Assembly: GCF_003319115.1 (NCBI RefSeq)
Contig: NZ_QOHF01000007.1
Location: 62,001-126,000 of the forward strand
Reading direction: 5' to 3'
Origin: Geodermatophilus sp. TF02-6
GTDB taxonomy: Bacteria; Actinomycetota; Actinomycetes; Mycobacteriales; Geodermatophilaceae
Length of the DNA: 64,000 nt
Shown here in pieces: positions 1-9,221 of the stretch. Position 1 is the first letter of the stretch. Each line of letters starts with the position of its first letter. The notes below the pieces were generated by a model. It worked only from the letters and a program-made list of their open reading frames with translations. It was not told the origin of the DNA and did not search any database. The position numbers were made by a program, and so were the translations under genes.

Positions 1-170
1 TCGCGGTAGTACTCGGCCAGCTCCGGCAGCGAGTACTGGGGCATCGTCCCGATGCCGAAGTACTCCCCCATGTCCTCGGCGCCGGCGGTGCGCGGGGGAC
101 CGCCCTGGACCGACTTGTGCACGTGGGTGTGCACGTCGATGGCGACGACCTGGTCGACGTCGATGGCCAT
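1..170 (-). CDS. Amidohydrolase, N-terminal part (cut by window edge)
   Basis: Only the first 56 codons are present; the gene runs off the left edge. The N-terminus contains IDVHTHVH, the first metal-binding HxH of the amidohydrolase 2 (ACMSD-like TIM-barrel) family, so a metal-dependent hydrolase or decarboxylase is likely. The ATG at 170 lies 9 bp after the stop of the upstream SDR gene, and the tail of that gene supplies an AGGAGAGG ribosome site. The two are therefore probably one minus-strand operon. The substrate cannot be told; the PaaX-type regulator and SDR next door suggest an acid or acyl-CoA degradation route, which is inference. Confidence 0.75.
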   Translation of the reverse strand, partial: MAIDVDQVVAIDVHTHVHKSVQGGPPRTAGAEDMGEYFGIGTMPQYSLPELAEYYR

Positions 171-179
171 GCCGGCGCC

Positions 180-1091
180 TCACCTCTCCTCGGGGACGCC
201 GGGGATGGTGTCCGGCTTGAACGGCTGCAGGTGCGGCTGGAAGGTGGTCGGGAAGGCCTCGGCGATCGCGTCGGCGGTCCAGCCGCCCTCGCGCACCTCG
301 GCGACGACCTCGGACGGGTGCGACCAGATGGAGATGCGGTCGCCGCCGAGGCCGAAGGCCTGGCCGGTGATCCCGGCGGCCTCGTCGGAGGCGAGGAAGA
401 CCACGAGCGCGGCGACGTCGGCGGGGGTGCCCAGGCCGCTGGCGCGGACCTCCCCGGGGATCGGCTCGCCGCGGTCGGCCTTCTCGACCAGCTCGGCCAT
501 GCCGGGGATGGTGGCGACCATGCGGGTCAGCGCGACCGGGATGACGGCGTTGACCGTGGTGCCGCTGCGCTCGAGCTCGGCGGCCCAGGTGCGCACCAGG
601 CCGACGATGCCGGCCTTGGAGGCGGTGTAGCCGGTCTGGCCGAAGCTGGCGCGCTGGCCGGCCGGGGAGCCGATGAGGACGAGCCGGCCACCGCCGCCCT
701 GCTCCTTGAACTGCCGGGCGGCGGCGCGGCCGCAGGTGAAGGTGCCGCGCAGGTGGGTCTGGACGACGACGTCGAAGTCGGCGTCCTCCATCTTCAGCAG
801 CGAGCGGTCCCGCAGGACGCCGGCGTTGGCGACCATGACGTCGAGGCGGCCGAACTCCTCGACCGCCTTGGCGACGATCGCCTCGGCCGCCTCGGTGGAG
901 CCGATCGCCGAGCCCTCGGCCACCGCGGCGCCGCCGGCCTCCCGGATGGCCTCGGCGGTCTCCTCCGCGAGCGCGACGTCGAGGTCGTTGACCACGACGG
1001 CGGCGCCGGCCGCGGCGAGCGCCTCGGCGTAGGCCTGACCGAGGCCGCGCCCGGCCCCGGTGACGACGGCGACCTTGCCGTTGAGCTGCAT
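180..1091 (-). CDS. Short-chain dehydrogenase/reductase (3-hydroxyacyl-CoA dehydrogenase-like)
   Basis: A 303-residue classical SDR. The nucleotide-binding TGAGRGLG is near residues 11-18, NAG appears mid-protein, and the catalytic Tyr-x3-Lys is in GYTASKAG. It is about 50 residues longer than a minimal SDR. The C-terminal tail (IWSHPSEV followed by an F/P-rich end) resembles the dehydrogenase unit of multifunctional beta-oxidation enzymes (17beta-HSD4 type), so an acyl-CoA or steroid-like substrate is possible. ATG at 1091 has GAGAGGA about 6 nt upstream. It is transcribed leftward with the amidohydrolase from a good promoter at 1167-1195. The SDR fold is certain; the substrate is not. Confidence 0.9.
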   Translation of the reverse strand: MQLNGKVAVVTGAGRGLGQAYAEALAAAGAAVVVNDLDVALAEETAEAIREAGGAAVAEGSAIGSTEAAEAIVAKAVEEFGRLDVMVANAGVLRDRSLLKMEDADFDVVVQTHLRGTFTCGRAAARQFKEQGGGGRLVLIGSPAGQRASFGQTGYTASKAGIVGLVRTWAAELERSGTTVNAVIPVALTRMVATIPGMAELVEKADRGEPIPGEVRASGLGTPADVAALVVFLASDEAAGITGQAFGLGGDRISIWSHPSEVVAEVREGGWTADAIAEAFPTTFQPHLQPFKPDTIPGVPEER

Positions 1092-1166
1092 GTGAGTCCT
1101 CTCGACTGCGGGAACCGGACGCAGGAGGCGTGCGCCGAGCGCACGGACGCTCCTGCCGCCGCTGGC

Positions 1167-1195
1167 AAGTTATTCACCTCCGTGGCGGGCGTCAA
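1167..1195 (-). promoter_or_regulatory. Sigma70-type promoter for the SDR-amidohydrolase operon
   Basis: Read on the minus strand, TTGACG (1190-1195) is followed after exactly 17 bp by TAACTT (1167-1172). It lies about 75 bp upstream of the SDR start codon, inside the 158-bp gap after the PaaX-type gene, so the SDR operon can be transcribed independently of that regulator. No start-site data; motif and spacing only. Confidence 0.55.
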
Positions 1196-1249
1196 CGCCT
1201 GGTCGCAGTGCAGCGGTCCGGCGCCGACGGGTGGTCCGGTCCCGACGGG

Positions 1250-2161
1250 TCAGGAGGGCCCGGGGCCGCCGTCGGGTCCGAGCCGCTCGACCAGGCCGGC
1301 GGCGATCGCCGCCGCACCGGCCTCGTAGCGGGTCCGCAGCCGCAGCGCGACGTGCTCGGCGCGCACGGCCGGCCAGTCGGCCGGCAGGTACTCCACCGGC
1401 AGCCCCGGGTCGGAGCGGGCCAGCAGCGTCCACTCCGCGAGCAGCCACAGCTGGCGCGCCAGGTCGTCGGGCGCGCCGGGCAGCGGGTCGGGGCGGTCCC
1501 AGCGGGCGAGGAAGCGCTCGTAGCCGCGGGCGATCGTCGCCAGGTCCCACGCGTCGTCGATCAGCTCGGCGACCTGGCTGGGGGCGGCCACCTGCGCACG
1601 GAAGACCTTGAGGTGGTCGAGCACGTCCAGCTCCTGCACCAGCGCCTCGACGTCCACCACGCGCGGCGCCACCCACAGCCCGTTTTGCAGCATGCCGAAG
1701 CCCGCCCACTGCAGCCGGGAGCGCAACAGGTGCCGATCGGCCCGCCGGCTCTCGGGGAGGGAGAACCCGAGCAGCGTCCACTGCCCGTCCCACGTGCGGT
1801 TGACCGGCGACTGCCAGGCCCGCTCGCCTCCCTCGACCAGCTCCGCGCGCACCCGGGGGGACGGGGAGAGGTAGATGCGCTTGCCGCGCCGGCGCCGGTG
1901 CAGCGTGCCGCGGCGCAGCATCCGGCTGACCGTGGACCGGGCCGCGTGCTCGCCGACGCCGACCCGGGCCAGCGCGTCGATCAGCCCCGGTGTGGGGACG
2001 GCGGTCCCGGGGTCTCGCAGGTGCACGCCGCAGAACACCAGCACGTGCGTCTGCGGGCGCACGGCCACGGGCGCCAGCGGATCGGCCGCGACCAGGTCGG
2101 GGACGCCGTCGGGCTCCTCCGCGAGGTCGCCGTCGTCCCCCGAGGTCAGCACGGCGGTCAC
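1250..2161 (-). CDS. PaaX-family transcriptional regulator
   Basis: About 303 residues, the normal PaaX length. The N-terminal winged-helix region contains VPTPGLIDAL and STVSRMLRRG, followed by the conserved WDGQWTLLGF and the central and C-terminal domains (LPVEYLPADW). PaaX proteins repress phenylacetate and related CoA-ester catabolic operons, releasing DNA on binding an aryl-CoA. The open frame extends to 2506, but that extension is low-complexity. GTG at 2161 is chosen because it overlaps the stop of a 7-codon ORF with a strong ribosome site. It lies between the SDR operon and a divergent aldehyde dehydrogenase, either of which it could control. Confidence 0.82.
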   Translation of the reverse strand: MTAVLTSGDDGDLAEEPDGVPDLVAADPLAPVAVRPQTHVLVFCGVHLRDPGTAVPTPGLIDALARVGVGEHAARSTVSRMLRRGTLHRRRRGKRIYLSPSPRVRAELVEGGERAWQSPVNRTWDGQWTLLGFSLPESRRADRHLLRSRLQWAGFGMLQNGLWVAPRVVDVEALVQELDVLDHLKVFRAQVAAPSQVAELIDDAWDLATIARGYERFLARWDRPDPLPGAPDDLARQLWLLAEWTLLARSDPGLPVEYLPADWPAVRAEHVALRLRTRYEAGAAAIAAGLVERLGPDGGPGPS

Positions 2162-2181
2162 GCCGCGGACGCCGTCGTCAT
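2158..2181 (-). CDS. Seven-codon upstream ORF coupled to the PaaX gene
   Basis: Encodes MTTASAA and stop. It has the best ribosome site in this region (GCAGGAG, 7 nt before the ATG). Its TGA overlaps the GTG at 2161 as GTGA, the arrangement used for translational coupling. The PaaX GTG itself has no clear Shine-Dalgarno. No attenuator structure is evident. A bona fide peptide product is doubtful. Confidence 0.35.
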   Translation of the reverse strand: MTTASAA

Positions 2182-2493
2182 GGTGCACTCCTGCCGTCGT
2201 GCCGGAGGATCGGCGCGGCGGGGTCGCCCCCGTCCGTCGGCGACCCCGCACGCCGGGGGACGGCCAAGCCTCCTGCCACTCCCCGATGACGCAGAACAAG
2301 ATACGCAGAGCCGTGACGATCGCCAGCAGCGTGCCTCTCTTGGGGCTGGCGACGATCCTGGAGACCGTGGCCGGCACGTTGGGCGCGGCGTGCGGCCGGG
2401 GGACCGGGTCGGCGTCGGGTTGCGCAGCAGCCCGGAGGACGTCGAGGCGGTGTTCGTCCGGTGGGGAGCGTGCGGTGGGTAGCGTGCCTGGCC
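2182..2493. promoter_or_regulatory. Divergent intergenic region between PaaX-type gene and aldehyde dehydrogenase
   Basis: About 310 bp without a supported gene. It contains an inverted repeat TCGCCAGC (2320-2327) / GCTGGCGA (2345-2352), 17 bp apart, a reasonable candidate operator. On the minus strand there is a possible -10 TATCTT (2298-2303) for the regulator, but the -35 is poor. ORFs crossing it are shadows of low complexity. Confidence 0.35.
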
Positions 2494-4008
2494 ATGGCGC
2501 TGGCACAGCAGGCGGACGCCTCCCTCGGGGACCGGTCCACGCCCACCTTCGCGTCCACCGACCCGGCGTCCGGCGCGGTCGTCGGCGTCTTCCCGGTGCG
2601 CGACGAGGCCGCCGTCCGGGCGGCGGTGGAGCGGGCCCGCACCGCCGCCGAGCGGTGGGCGGGGCTCGGCTTCGACGGGCGCCGCCGGCGGCTGGCCGCC
2701 TACCGCGGCTCCCTCGCCCGGCGGGTGCACGAGCTGGCCGACCTGGTGCACCGGGAGAACGGCAAGCCGCACGCCGACGCGGTCCTCGAGACCACCCTCG
2801 CGGTCGACCACCTGGCCTGGGCCGGCGCGCACGCGCGCACGGTGCTCGGTCCCCGCCGGGTCAGCCCCGGGCTGCTGGCCGCCAACCACGCCGCGTACCT
2901 CGAGTACCAGCCGCTCGGCGTGGTCGGCGTGATCGGCCCGTGGAACTACCCGGTGTTCACCCCGATGGGCTCGATCGCCTACGCGCTGGCCGCCGGCAAC
3001 GCCGTCGTCGTCAAGCCCTCGGAGCACACCCCGGCCGTCGGCGAGTGGCTGGCCGCGGCCTGGCGGGCCGCCGTCCCGGACGCCGCCGACGCGCTGCAGG
3101 TCGTCACCGGGCTCGGCGAGACCGGCGCGGCGCTGTGCCGAGCGGGGGTGGGCAAGCTGGCCTTCACCGGCTCGGCCGCCACCGGCCGCAGGGTGATGGC
3201 CGCCTGCGCCGAGACCCTCACCCCGGTGCTGATGGAGCTCGGCGGCAAGGACGCGATGATCGTCGACGACGACGCGGACGTGGCCGCCGCGGCCGACGCG
3301 GCGGTCTGGGGCGCGATGAGCAACGCCGGGCAGACCTGCATCGGCATCGAGCGGGTCTACGCCACCGAGCGGGTCTACGACGCGTTCGTCGCCGAGGTCA
3401 CCGCGAAGGTGCGCGGGCTGCGGCCGGGGTCGGACGACGCTGCCGCCTACGGCCCGATGACCATGCCGGGCCAGACCGACGTCGTGCGCCGGCACGTGGC
3501 GGACGCCGTCGCCGCCGGTGGCCGGGTGGCGACCGGCGGCACCGTCGAGGGCCGGTACGTGGCGCCCACCGTGCTGCTCGACGTGCCGGAGACCTCGGCC
3601 GCGGTCCGCGAGGAGACCTTCGGCCCGACGCTGACCGTCACGCGGGTGCGCAACGCCGAGGAGGCGCTGGAGCGGACCAACGCCAACGCGCACGGCCTGG
3701 CCGGCGCGGTGTTCTCCGGGTCGAGGGCGCGCGCCATGGACCTCGCCCGCCGGATGCGCAGCGGCATGACCTCGGTGAACTCGGTGCTCACCTTCGCCTC
3801 GGTGCCGGCGCTGCCCTTCGGTGGCGTGGGCGAGAGCGGCTTCGGCCGCATCCACGGCGCGGACGGGCTGCGCGAGTTCACCCGCGCCAAGGCGATCACC
3901 CGCCGGCGCTTCGCGCTGCCCGTCGACCTGATGAGCTTCGGCCGGCCGGCGTCCGCCGCCGACGCGCTGGCCCGCGTCGTGGGGCTGGTGCACGGGCGCC
4001 ACCGCTGA
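2494..4008 (+). CDS. NAD(P)-dependent aldehyde dehydrogenase
   Basis: 504 residues from ATG 2494 (an in-frame GTG at 2461 would add 11 unlikely residues). Family signatures are in order: GPWNYPV, the cofactor-site KPSEHTP, FTGSAATGRRV, the catalytic Glu in MELGGKDA, the catalytic Cys in NAGQTCIG, and EETFGPTL followed by LPFGGVGESGFGR. Residues preceding GPWNYP (YLEYQPLGVVGVIGPWNYP) resemble succinate-semialdehyde or coniferyl-aldehyde type enzymes. Cytoplasmic oxidation of an aldehyde to its acid is certain; the substrate is not. Divergent from the PaaX-type gene, convergent with an MFS carrier. Confidence 0.93.
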   Translation: MALAQQADASLGDRSTPTFASTDPASGAVVGVFPVRDEAAVRAAVERARTAAERWAGLGFDGRRRRLAAYRGSLARRVHELADLVHRENGKPHADAVLETTLAVDHLAWAGAHARTVLGPRRVSPGLLAANHAAYLEYQPLGVVGVIGPWNYPVFTPMGSIAYALAAGNAVVVKPSEHTPAVGEWLAAAWRAAVPDAADALQVVTGLGETGAALCRAGVGKLAFTGSAATGRRVMAACAETLTPVLMELGGKDAMIVDDDADVAAAADAAVWGAMSNAGQTCIGIERVYATERVYDAFVAEVTAKVRGLRPGSDDAAAYGPMTMPGQTDVVRRHVADAVAAGGRVATGGTVEGRYVAPTVLLDVPETSAAVREETFGPTLTVTRVRNAEEALERTNANAHGLAGAVFSGSRARAMDLARRMRSGMTSVNSVLTFASVPALPFGGVGESGFGRIHGADGLREFTRAKAITRRRFALPVDLMSFGRPASAADALARVVGLVHGRHR

Positions 4009-4068
4009 GCGCCGCGCCGACGGCTCCTCCGCCGGGGCCCGGGTGTCGCGTCCGTGACCGGCCCCCCG

Positions 4069-5403
4069 TCACCCGTGGGCCTGGCCGGCGGCGGCCTGGG
4101 TGGGGGACGGCGGCAGCCCCTGCGGCCGGTCGCCGGGGGACACCGGAGTCCGGGGGACGAGGAACGACATGGCCGCCGCCGCGGTGCAGAGCGCCCCGGC
4201 GAGGAACCAGGCGAGGTCGTAGGAGCCGGTGACGTCGCGGACGACCCCACCGCCGAAGGCCGCGAGCGCCGCGCCCACCTGGTGGGAGGCGAAGACCCAG
4301 CCGAACACGACCGGCGCCCGGGTGCCGAAGAACTCCCGGCACAGCGCCAGGGTCGGCGGCACGGTGGCCACCCAGTCCAGGCCGTAGAACACGATGAAGG
4401 CGACCATGCTGACGTGCAGGTGGGGCCCGAACAGAGCCGGCAGCGCGAACAGCGACAACCCGCGCAGCCCGTAGTAGGCCAGCAGCAGCACCCGCGGATC
4501 GGCTCGGTCGGTGAGCCACCCGGAGAGCACCGTGCCGGCGATGTCGAAGACCCCGACGACGGCGAGCAACCCGGCGGCGGTGGTCACCGGCAAGCCGTGG
4601 TCGTGCGCGGCCGGGATGAAGTGCGGCTGGATCAGCCCGTTGGTCGACAGCCCGCAGATGAGGAACCCGCCGGCGAGCAGCCAGAAGGGGACGGTGCGCG
4701 CGGCCGAGAGCAGCCCGCGCACGGCCGTCCGCGCCGCGCCGGTGCGCACCGGGTCCACGTCGTCGGCCGCCGTCCCACCGTAGGGGGCCACGCCGAGGTC
4801 GCACGGCCGGTCGCGCAGCAGCCACAGCACCAGGGGGACGACGGCCAGCGCGGCCGCCGTCGTGCCCAGCGACGCCGACCGCCAGCCCCAGGTCGCGTCG
4901 GCCCAGGCGACCAGCGGCAGGAACACCAGCTGCCCGGTCGCCCCGCCGGCGGTGAGGACGCCCGAGACCAGCCCGCGCCGGGCGACGAACCAGCGGCCGG
5001 TCACCGTGGCCACCAGCGACAGCGCCATCGACCCGGTGCCCAGGCCGACGAGGACACCCCACAGCAGCACCAGCTGCCAGCTGGCGGTCATGAACACGGT
5101 CAGGCCGCTGCCGGTGGCGGTCAGCAGCAGCGCCGCGACGACGACCCGGCGGATGCCGAAGCGCTCCATCAGCGCGGCGGCGAACGGGGCGGTGAGCCCG
5201 TAGAGCGCCATGTTGACCGCGACGGCGGCGGAGATCGTGGAGACCGACCAGCCGAACTCCGCCCGCAGCGGGTCGATGAGCACCCCGGGGACCGCCCGGA
5301 ACGCCGCGGCGCCGACCAGCGCCAGGAACGTCACCGCGGCCACCCACCAGGCGGGGTGGATCCGCCGGGCGGTGTCCGGGCGGGCGCGGTCGAGGACGGT
5401 CAC
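4069..5403 (-). CDS. MFS transporter, monocarboxylate/oxalate-formate antiporter-like
   Basis: 444 residues with about 12 hydrophobic helices and the usual basic loop between the two halves. The early PGVLIDPLRAEFGWS stretch and the loop MERFGIRR fit the MCT/OFA type of the major facilitator superfamily, which carries organic acids. It faces the aldehyde dehydrogenase tail to tail (60 bp gap with short GC inverted repeats). It is divergent from the GlxA-type regulator at 5476, which could regulate it. Substrate unassigned. Confidence 0.88.
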   Translation of the reverse strand: MTVLDRARPDTARRIHPAWWVAAVTFLALVGAAAFRAVPGVLIDPLRAEFGWSVSTISAAVAVNMALYGLTAPFAAALMERFGIRRVVVAALLLTATGSGLTVFMTASWQLVLLWGVLVGLGTGSMALSLVATVTGRWFVARRGLVSGVLTAGGATGQLVFLPLVAWADATWGWRSASLGTTAAALAVVPLVLWLLRDRPCDLGVAPYGGTAADDVDPVRTGAARTAVRGLLSAARTVPFWLLAGGFLICGLSTNGLIQPHFIPAAHDHGLPVTTAAGLLAVVGVFDIAGTVLSGWLTDRADPRVLLLAYYGLRGLSLFALPALFGPHLHVSMVAFIVFYGLDWVATVPPTLALCREFFGTRAPVVFGWVFASHQVGAALAAFGGGVVRDVTGSYDLAWFLAGALCTAAAAMSFLVPRTPVSPGDRPQGLPPSPTQAAAGQAHG

Positions 5404-5475
5404 GACCGGAGAGCATGACGGACGCCGGACTCCGCGACGAGTGGCCCGAAAGCCAACATGTGCAAGGATCCGGCC

Positions 5476-6498
5476 ATGCCATCAGGCCCGGGTCCGGCCA
5501 TGTCGCGTCCGCCCACGCCCCACGAGGTGGTCGTCGTCGCGGTCGACCGCGTCGTCGGCTTCGAGCTGGGCCTGCCCTTCCGACTGCTCGGCCTGGCCGA
5601 GGACGACCACGGCCGGCCGCTCTACCGCATCCGGATCGCCACGCTCGACGGCCGGCCGGTGCGCACCGCCGACGGCTTCTCGGTGCTGCCCGACCACGAC
5701 GGGTCGATCCTCGCCGAGGCGGACACCGTGATCGTCCCGGGCATCATGGGCGGCCCCGCCGTCCTCGACGGGCGCATCCCGGACGAGCTCCGCGACGCCA
5801 TCCGTCAGGCGGCTGCCCACGCGCGGATGGTGTCGGTCTGCACCGGCGCGTCGGTGCTGGCGGCGGCCGGGCTGCTCGACGGGCGCCCGGCCACCACGCA
5901 CTGGCGGGACGCCGAGCAGTTCCGCCGGCTGTTCCCGACGGTCCGCCTCGACGCCGACGTGCTGTTCGTCGACGACGGCGACGTGCTCACCAGCGCCGGC
6001 GTCGCCGCCGGGATCGACCTGCTGCTGCACCTGGTGCGCCGCGACCACGGCAGCGAGGTGGCCAACCGGGTGGCCCGGCGCAACGTCGTCGCGCCGTGGC
6101 GGGAGGGCGGCCAGTCGCAGTTCGTCGAGCGGCCGCTGCCCGCGTCCGGGGACGCCGGGACGGCGGCCACCCGCGCCTGGGCCGCCGAGCGGCTGGGCGA
6201 GCCCCTCACCCTGGCCGACCTGGCCGCGCACGCGCGGATGAGCGTGCGCACGTTCACCCGCCGGTTCCGCGAGGAGACCGGGATGTCGCCGCTGCGCTGG
6301 CTGTCCGGGCAGCGGCTGGCGCTGGCCCGCCAGCTCCTGGAGTCCAGCGACGCGCCGATCGACCGGGTCGCCGCCGAGGCCGGCTTCGGCACCCCGGCGT
6401 CGCTGCGCCAGCACCTGCGGGCCAGCATCGGGGTGGCGCCGGGCACCTACCGGCGCAGCTATCGCGGCGCCGGTGTGACCGGTCCCTCCCCGGCGTAG
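5476..6498 (+). CDS. GlxA-type AraC-family regulator with DJ-1/PfpI-like sensor domain
   Basis: About 340 residues. Residues 15-190 form a class I glutamine amidotransferase-like domain with the nucleophile-elbow-like SVCTGASVLAAAGLL and ATTHW. The C-terminal 100 residues are an AraC HTH pair (LTLADLAAHARMSVRTFTRRF, then APIDRVAAEAGFGTPASLRQH). Start chosen at ATG 5476, with AAGGA 7 nt upstream; in-frame ATGs at 5458 and 5500 are alternatives. Such regulators sense small metabolites and activate neighbours. The divergent MFS gene, 72 bp away, is the obvious candidate target. Confidence 0.9.
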   Translation: MPSGPGPAMSRPPTPHEVVVVAVDRVVGFELGLPFRLLGLAEDDHGRPLYRIRIATLDGRPVRTADGFSVLPDHDGSILAEADTVIVPGIMGGPAVLDGRIPDELRDAIRQAAAHARMVSVCTGASVLAAAGLLDGRPATTHWRDAEQFRRLFPTVRLDADVLFVDDGDVLTSAGVAAGIDLLLHLVRRDHGSEVANRVARRNVVAPWREGGQSQFVERPLPASGDAGTAATRAWAAERLGEPLTLADLAAHARMSVRTFTRRFREETGMSPLRWLSGQRLALARQLLESSDAPIDRVAAEAGFGTPASLRQHLRASIGVAPGTYRRSYRGAGVTGPSPA

Positions 6499-6726
6499 GG
6501 CATTGCCGGACACCCGGTCTGGTTGAGTGGTCGTACCGGCGCCGCCCCGCGGCCCACTCGAGGCAGCGGGAGTCGACTGGCGTCGGACCCGCACCACCCG
6601 CGGCAGCGCCACCCCGGCGCGCCCGACCGTCCGACGTCCCGCCGACGACGTGCGCTCCTGCGCCCCGCGCACGTGCGCCGGCGTGCGCTCCCGGCGGCCG
6701 ACCCCGAGCGCCCCTGAGGAACCGAC

Positions 6727-8139
6727 ATGACCCCGCACCACCCGTCCGCCCCCGCCCGCGAGGGCGCCCGTCGCCGCCGCGGCGGCCGCGGCCGGGGCAC
6801 CCGCCCCGCGGCCGCCCCGCAGCCCCGTCCCGAGACCTCGCCGACCCCGCCCACCGACGGCGCCACCTTCGCCGACCTCGGCGTGCCCGCGCCGCTGGTC
6901 GAGGCGCTGGCCGCCGACGGCATCACCGCCCCCTTCCCCATCCAGGTGGCGACGCTGCCGGACACCCTCGCCGGGCGCGACGTCCTCGGCCGCGGCCGCA
7001 CCGGCTCGGGCAAGACCCTGGCCTTCGGCCTGCCGCTGGTCGCCCGGCTGGCCGCCTCCGACGGGCGCCGGCAGCCTCGGCGGCCGCGCGCGCTGGTGCT
7101 GGTGCCGACCCGCGAGTTGGCCAACCAGGTGGCGGCCGTCGTCGACCCGCTGGCCCGGGCGCTGGGCCTGCGGGCGACCACCGTGTTCGGCGGGGTCGGC
7201 CAGAACCCGCAGGTGCAGGCGCTGGCCGCCGGGGTCGACGTGCTCATCGCCTGCCCCGGCCGGCTCGAGGACCTCATCGGCCAGGGGCACGCCGACCTCT
7301 CCGCGGTGGAGGTCACCGTGCTCGACGAGGCCGACCACATGGCCGACCTCGGCTTCCTCCCCGGCGTCAAGCGGCTGCTGGACCGGACGCCGGCCACCGG
7401 CCAGCGGCTGCTGTTCTCGGCGACCCTGGACAACGGCGTCGACGTCCTGGTGCGGCGCTACCTGGCCGACCCGGTGACCCACTCGGTCGACCCGGCGGTC
7501 GCCCCGGTCGCCACGATGACCCACCACGTGCTCCGGGTGGAGGCCGCCGACAAGCCGGCCGTCGTCCGCGAGCTGGCGTCGGGCCTGGGCCGCAGCGTGC
7601 TGTTCACCCGCACCAAGCACCAGGCCAAGAAGCTGGCCCGGCAGCTGACCGCGGCCGGCGTGCCCGCCGTCGACCTGCACGGCAACCTCAGCCAGAACGC
7701 GCGCGAGCGCAACCTCGAGGCCTTCAGCAACGGCACCACCCGGGTGCTGGTCGCCACCGACATCGCCGCCCGCGGCATCCACGTCGACGACGTCGCGCTC
7801 GTCGTCCACGTCGACCCGCCCACCGAGCACAAGGCCTACCTGCACCGCTCCGGGCGCACCGCGCGGGCCGGCGCCGGCGGCACCGTGGTCACCGTCTCCA
7901 CCCCGGAGCAGGCCGCCGAGGTGCGCACCCTCGCCCGGCAGGCCGGGATCACCCCGGCGGTCAGCGTCGTCCGGCCCGGCGCGCCGGAGATCTCCGCGCT
8001 GACCGGGCCGGCGGCGCCGTACGTCGAGCCCGCTCCCGCGCCGCCGCCGCAGCCCGCGGGCCCGGCCGGCGGCCGGCGCCGCCGGTCCGGCGGCGCACCG
8101 GGCGCCGGGAGGACGTCGGCCGGCCGCGCCCGCCGCTGA
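6727..8139 (+). CDS. DEAD-box ATP-dependent RNA helicase (RhlE-like)
   Basis: 470 residues. The Arg/Gly-rich basic N-terminus (1-30) is followed by the Q-motif region [15 protein letters not shown], Walker A GRTGSGKT (about 90-97), [13 protein letters not shown], the SAT motif (FSATLD) and the motif [12 protein letters not shown]. The tail is Pro/Gly/Arg-rich, typical of RNA-binding actinobacterial RhlE-type helicases. The gene has a 228-nt upstream region with no ORF of its own, compatible with a long, structured 5' leader as in cold-shock helicase mRNAs (inference). It probably unwinds RNA in cold adaptation, ribosome assembly or decay. Confidence 0.95.
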   Translation: MTPHHPSAPAREGARRRRGGRGRGTRPAAAPQPRPETSPTPPTDGATFADLGVPAPLVEALAADGITAPFPIQVATLPDTLAGRDVLGRGRTGSGKTLAFGLPLVARLAASDGRRQPRRPRALVLVPTRELANQVAAVVDPLARALGLRATTVFGGVGQNPQVQALAAGVDVLIACPGRLEDLIGQGHADLSAVEVTVLDEADHMADLGFLPGVKRLLDRTPATGQRLLFSATLDNGVDVLVRRYLADPVTHSVDPAVAPVATMTHHVLRVEAADKPAVVRELASGLGRSVLFTRTKHQAKKLARQLTAAGVPAVDLHGNLSQNARERNLEAFSNGTTRVLVATDIAARGIHVDDVALVVHVDPPTEHKAYLHRSGRTARAGAGGTVVTVSTPEQAAEVRTLARQAGITPAVSVVRPGAPEISALTGPAAPYVEPAPAPPPQPAGPAGGRRRRSGGAPGAGRTSAGRARR

Positions 8140-8145
8140 CCGACG

Positions 8146-8520
8146 TCGGGCCCGGCACCGGGACGGTCGACCGCGAGGCGCCGCACCGCCTCGGCGGCGC
8201 CCGGGTCGACGCCCGGTGGCAACGGGAGTTCCTCGCCCACGACCCGCGCGGACCTCGCCCGGCTCACCGTCCCGGTCCTGGCGATCACCGGGGAGGACCT
8301 GCAGGTGCCGGTCGGCGACCTCGACGTCGTGGCCGCGACGGTGCCGCGGCCGGTCGAGGTGCACCGCGTGCCGGACCTGGCGCACACGCTGCGCCGCCAG
8401 CCGGGTGCGGCCTCGCTGCGGGGGTACCAGGGTGAACTGCGCGGTCCGGTCGACCCGGAGGTGCTGGCGACCGTGGTGGGCTGGTGCCGGCGGGTCAGCG
8501 GCGTCCCGTCGCCGTCCTGA
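8146..8520 (+). pseudogene. C-terminal remnant of an alpha/beta hydrolase
   Basis: Two adjacent frames together read like the end of an alpha/beta hydrolase: RWQREFLAHDPR in one frame, then ADLARLTVPVLAITGEDL and VPDLAHTLR in the next, with the likely catalytic Asp and His. A one-base shift near 8252 separates them. The N-terminal two thirds, including any Ser nucleophile, are missing. The segment sits directly behind the helicase stop. The 71-residue frame from 8305 alone has no ribosome site. Not expected to be functional. Confidence 0.6.
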
Positions 8521-8624
8521 GCCGCCAGGATCGGGGGGCTTCCGCGGAGCCCGGGCAGGCCGCACGATCTCGGGCTACGGGGGCCGCCGACCGGGCGGGC
8601 TCCCGCCCGCCCGAGGAGGTCCGC

Positions 8625-9164
8625 GTGTCCCCGTCGTCCCGCTCCGCCCGCCGGACCTCGCCCCGGACCGCGGCCCTCGTGCTCGCGCTCGGGGCCGCCC
8701 TGCTCGGCAGCTGCTCGGACGGCGGCGACGGCGCCGGCACCACGGACGCGGCCGCCACCAGCGCCGCCGCGCCCAGCCCCACAGCGTCCAGCCCCACCGC
8801 ACCGACCGGCGCCACCCCGTCGGCGTCGCCGAGCGTCACCCCGTCGGAGTCCCCGGGGTCCGCGTCGCCGACGCAGACCGAGGACCGGACGGTCACCGCC
8901 ACCGAGGGCGAGATGTACGTCGAGCTCTCCGAGGACACCCTCTCCCCCGGCAGCTACACCATCGAGGTGGTCAACGAGGGCAACGTCGCCCACGACCTGG
9001 TGGTGGAGCAGGACGGCGAGGACGTCGCCGGCACCGACCGGATCGCGCCCGGCGGGTCGGCGACCCTGACGGTCACCCTCGAGGAGGGCGAGTACGTCTT
9101 CTACTGCTCGATCGGCAACCACCGCGCGATGGGCATGGAGACGACCGTGACGGTCGCCGCCTGA
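8625..9164 (+). CDS. Cupredoxin-domain lipoprotein
   Basis: 179 residues from GTG 8625, preceded by GAGGAGG. An N-terminal Arg stretch and hydrophobic segment end in the lipobox LLGSC, so the protein should be lipid-anchored outside the membrane. A Ser/Thr/Pro/Ala linker of about 55 residues follows. The final 85 residues form a cupredoxin fold with all four type 1 copper ligand positions: His in VAHDLV, then Cys, His and Met in FYCSIGNHRAMGM. Probable role: periplasmic-side electron transfer or copper handling. No partner oxidase is adjacent. Confidence 0.9.
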   Translation: MSPSSRSARRTSPRTAALVLALGAALLGSCSDGGDGAGTTDAAATSAAAPSPTASSPTAPTGATPSASPSVTPSESPGSASPTQTEDRTVTATEGEMYVELSEDTLSPGSYTIEVVNEGNVAHDLVVEQDGEDVAGTDRIAPGGSATLTVTLEEGEYVFYCSIGNHRAMGMETTVTVAA

Positions 9165-9221
9165 GCCGGCGGGTGGACGACGCGCCCCGCCGACCGGCGT
9201 CCACCCGCGGCCGGAGCCCGG

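Noticed and set aside
6499-6726. Short frames in front of the DEAD-box helicase
   Set aside because: Arg/Pro-rich overlapping frames without ribosome sites; better explained as an untranslated leader.
8305-8520. 71-residue frame as an independent small gene
   Set aside because: Its sequence is the end of an alpha/beta hydrolase continued from another frame, so it is a remnant rather than a gene.
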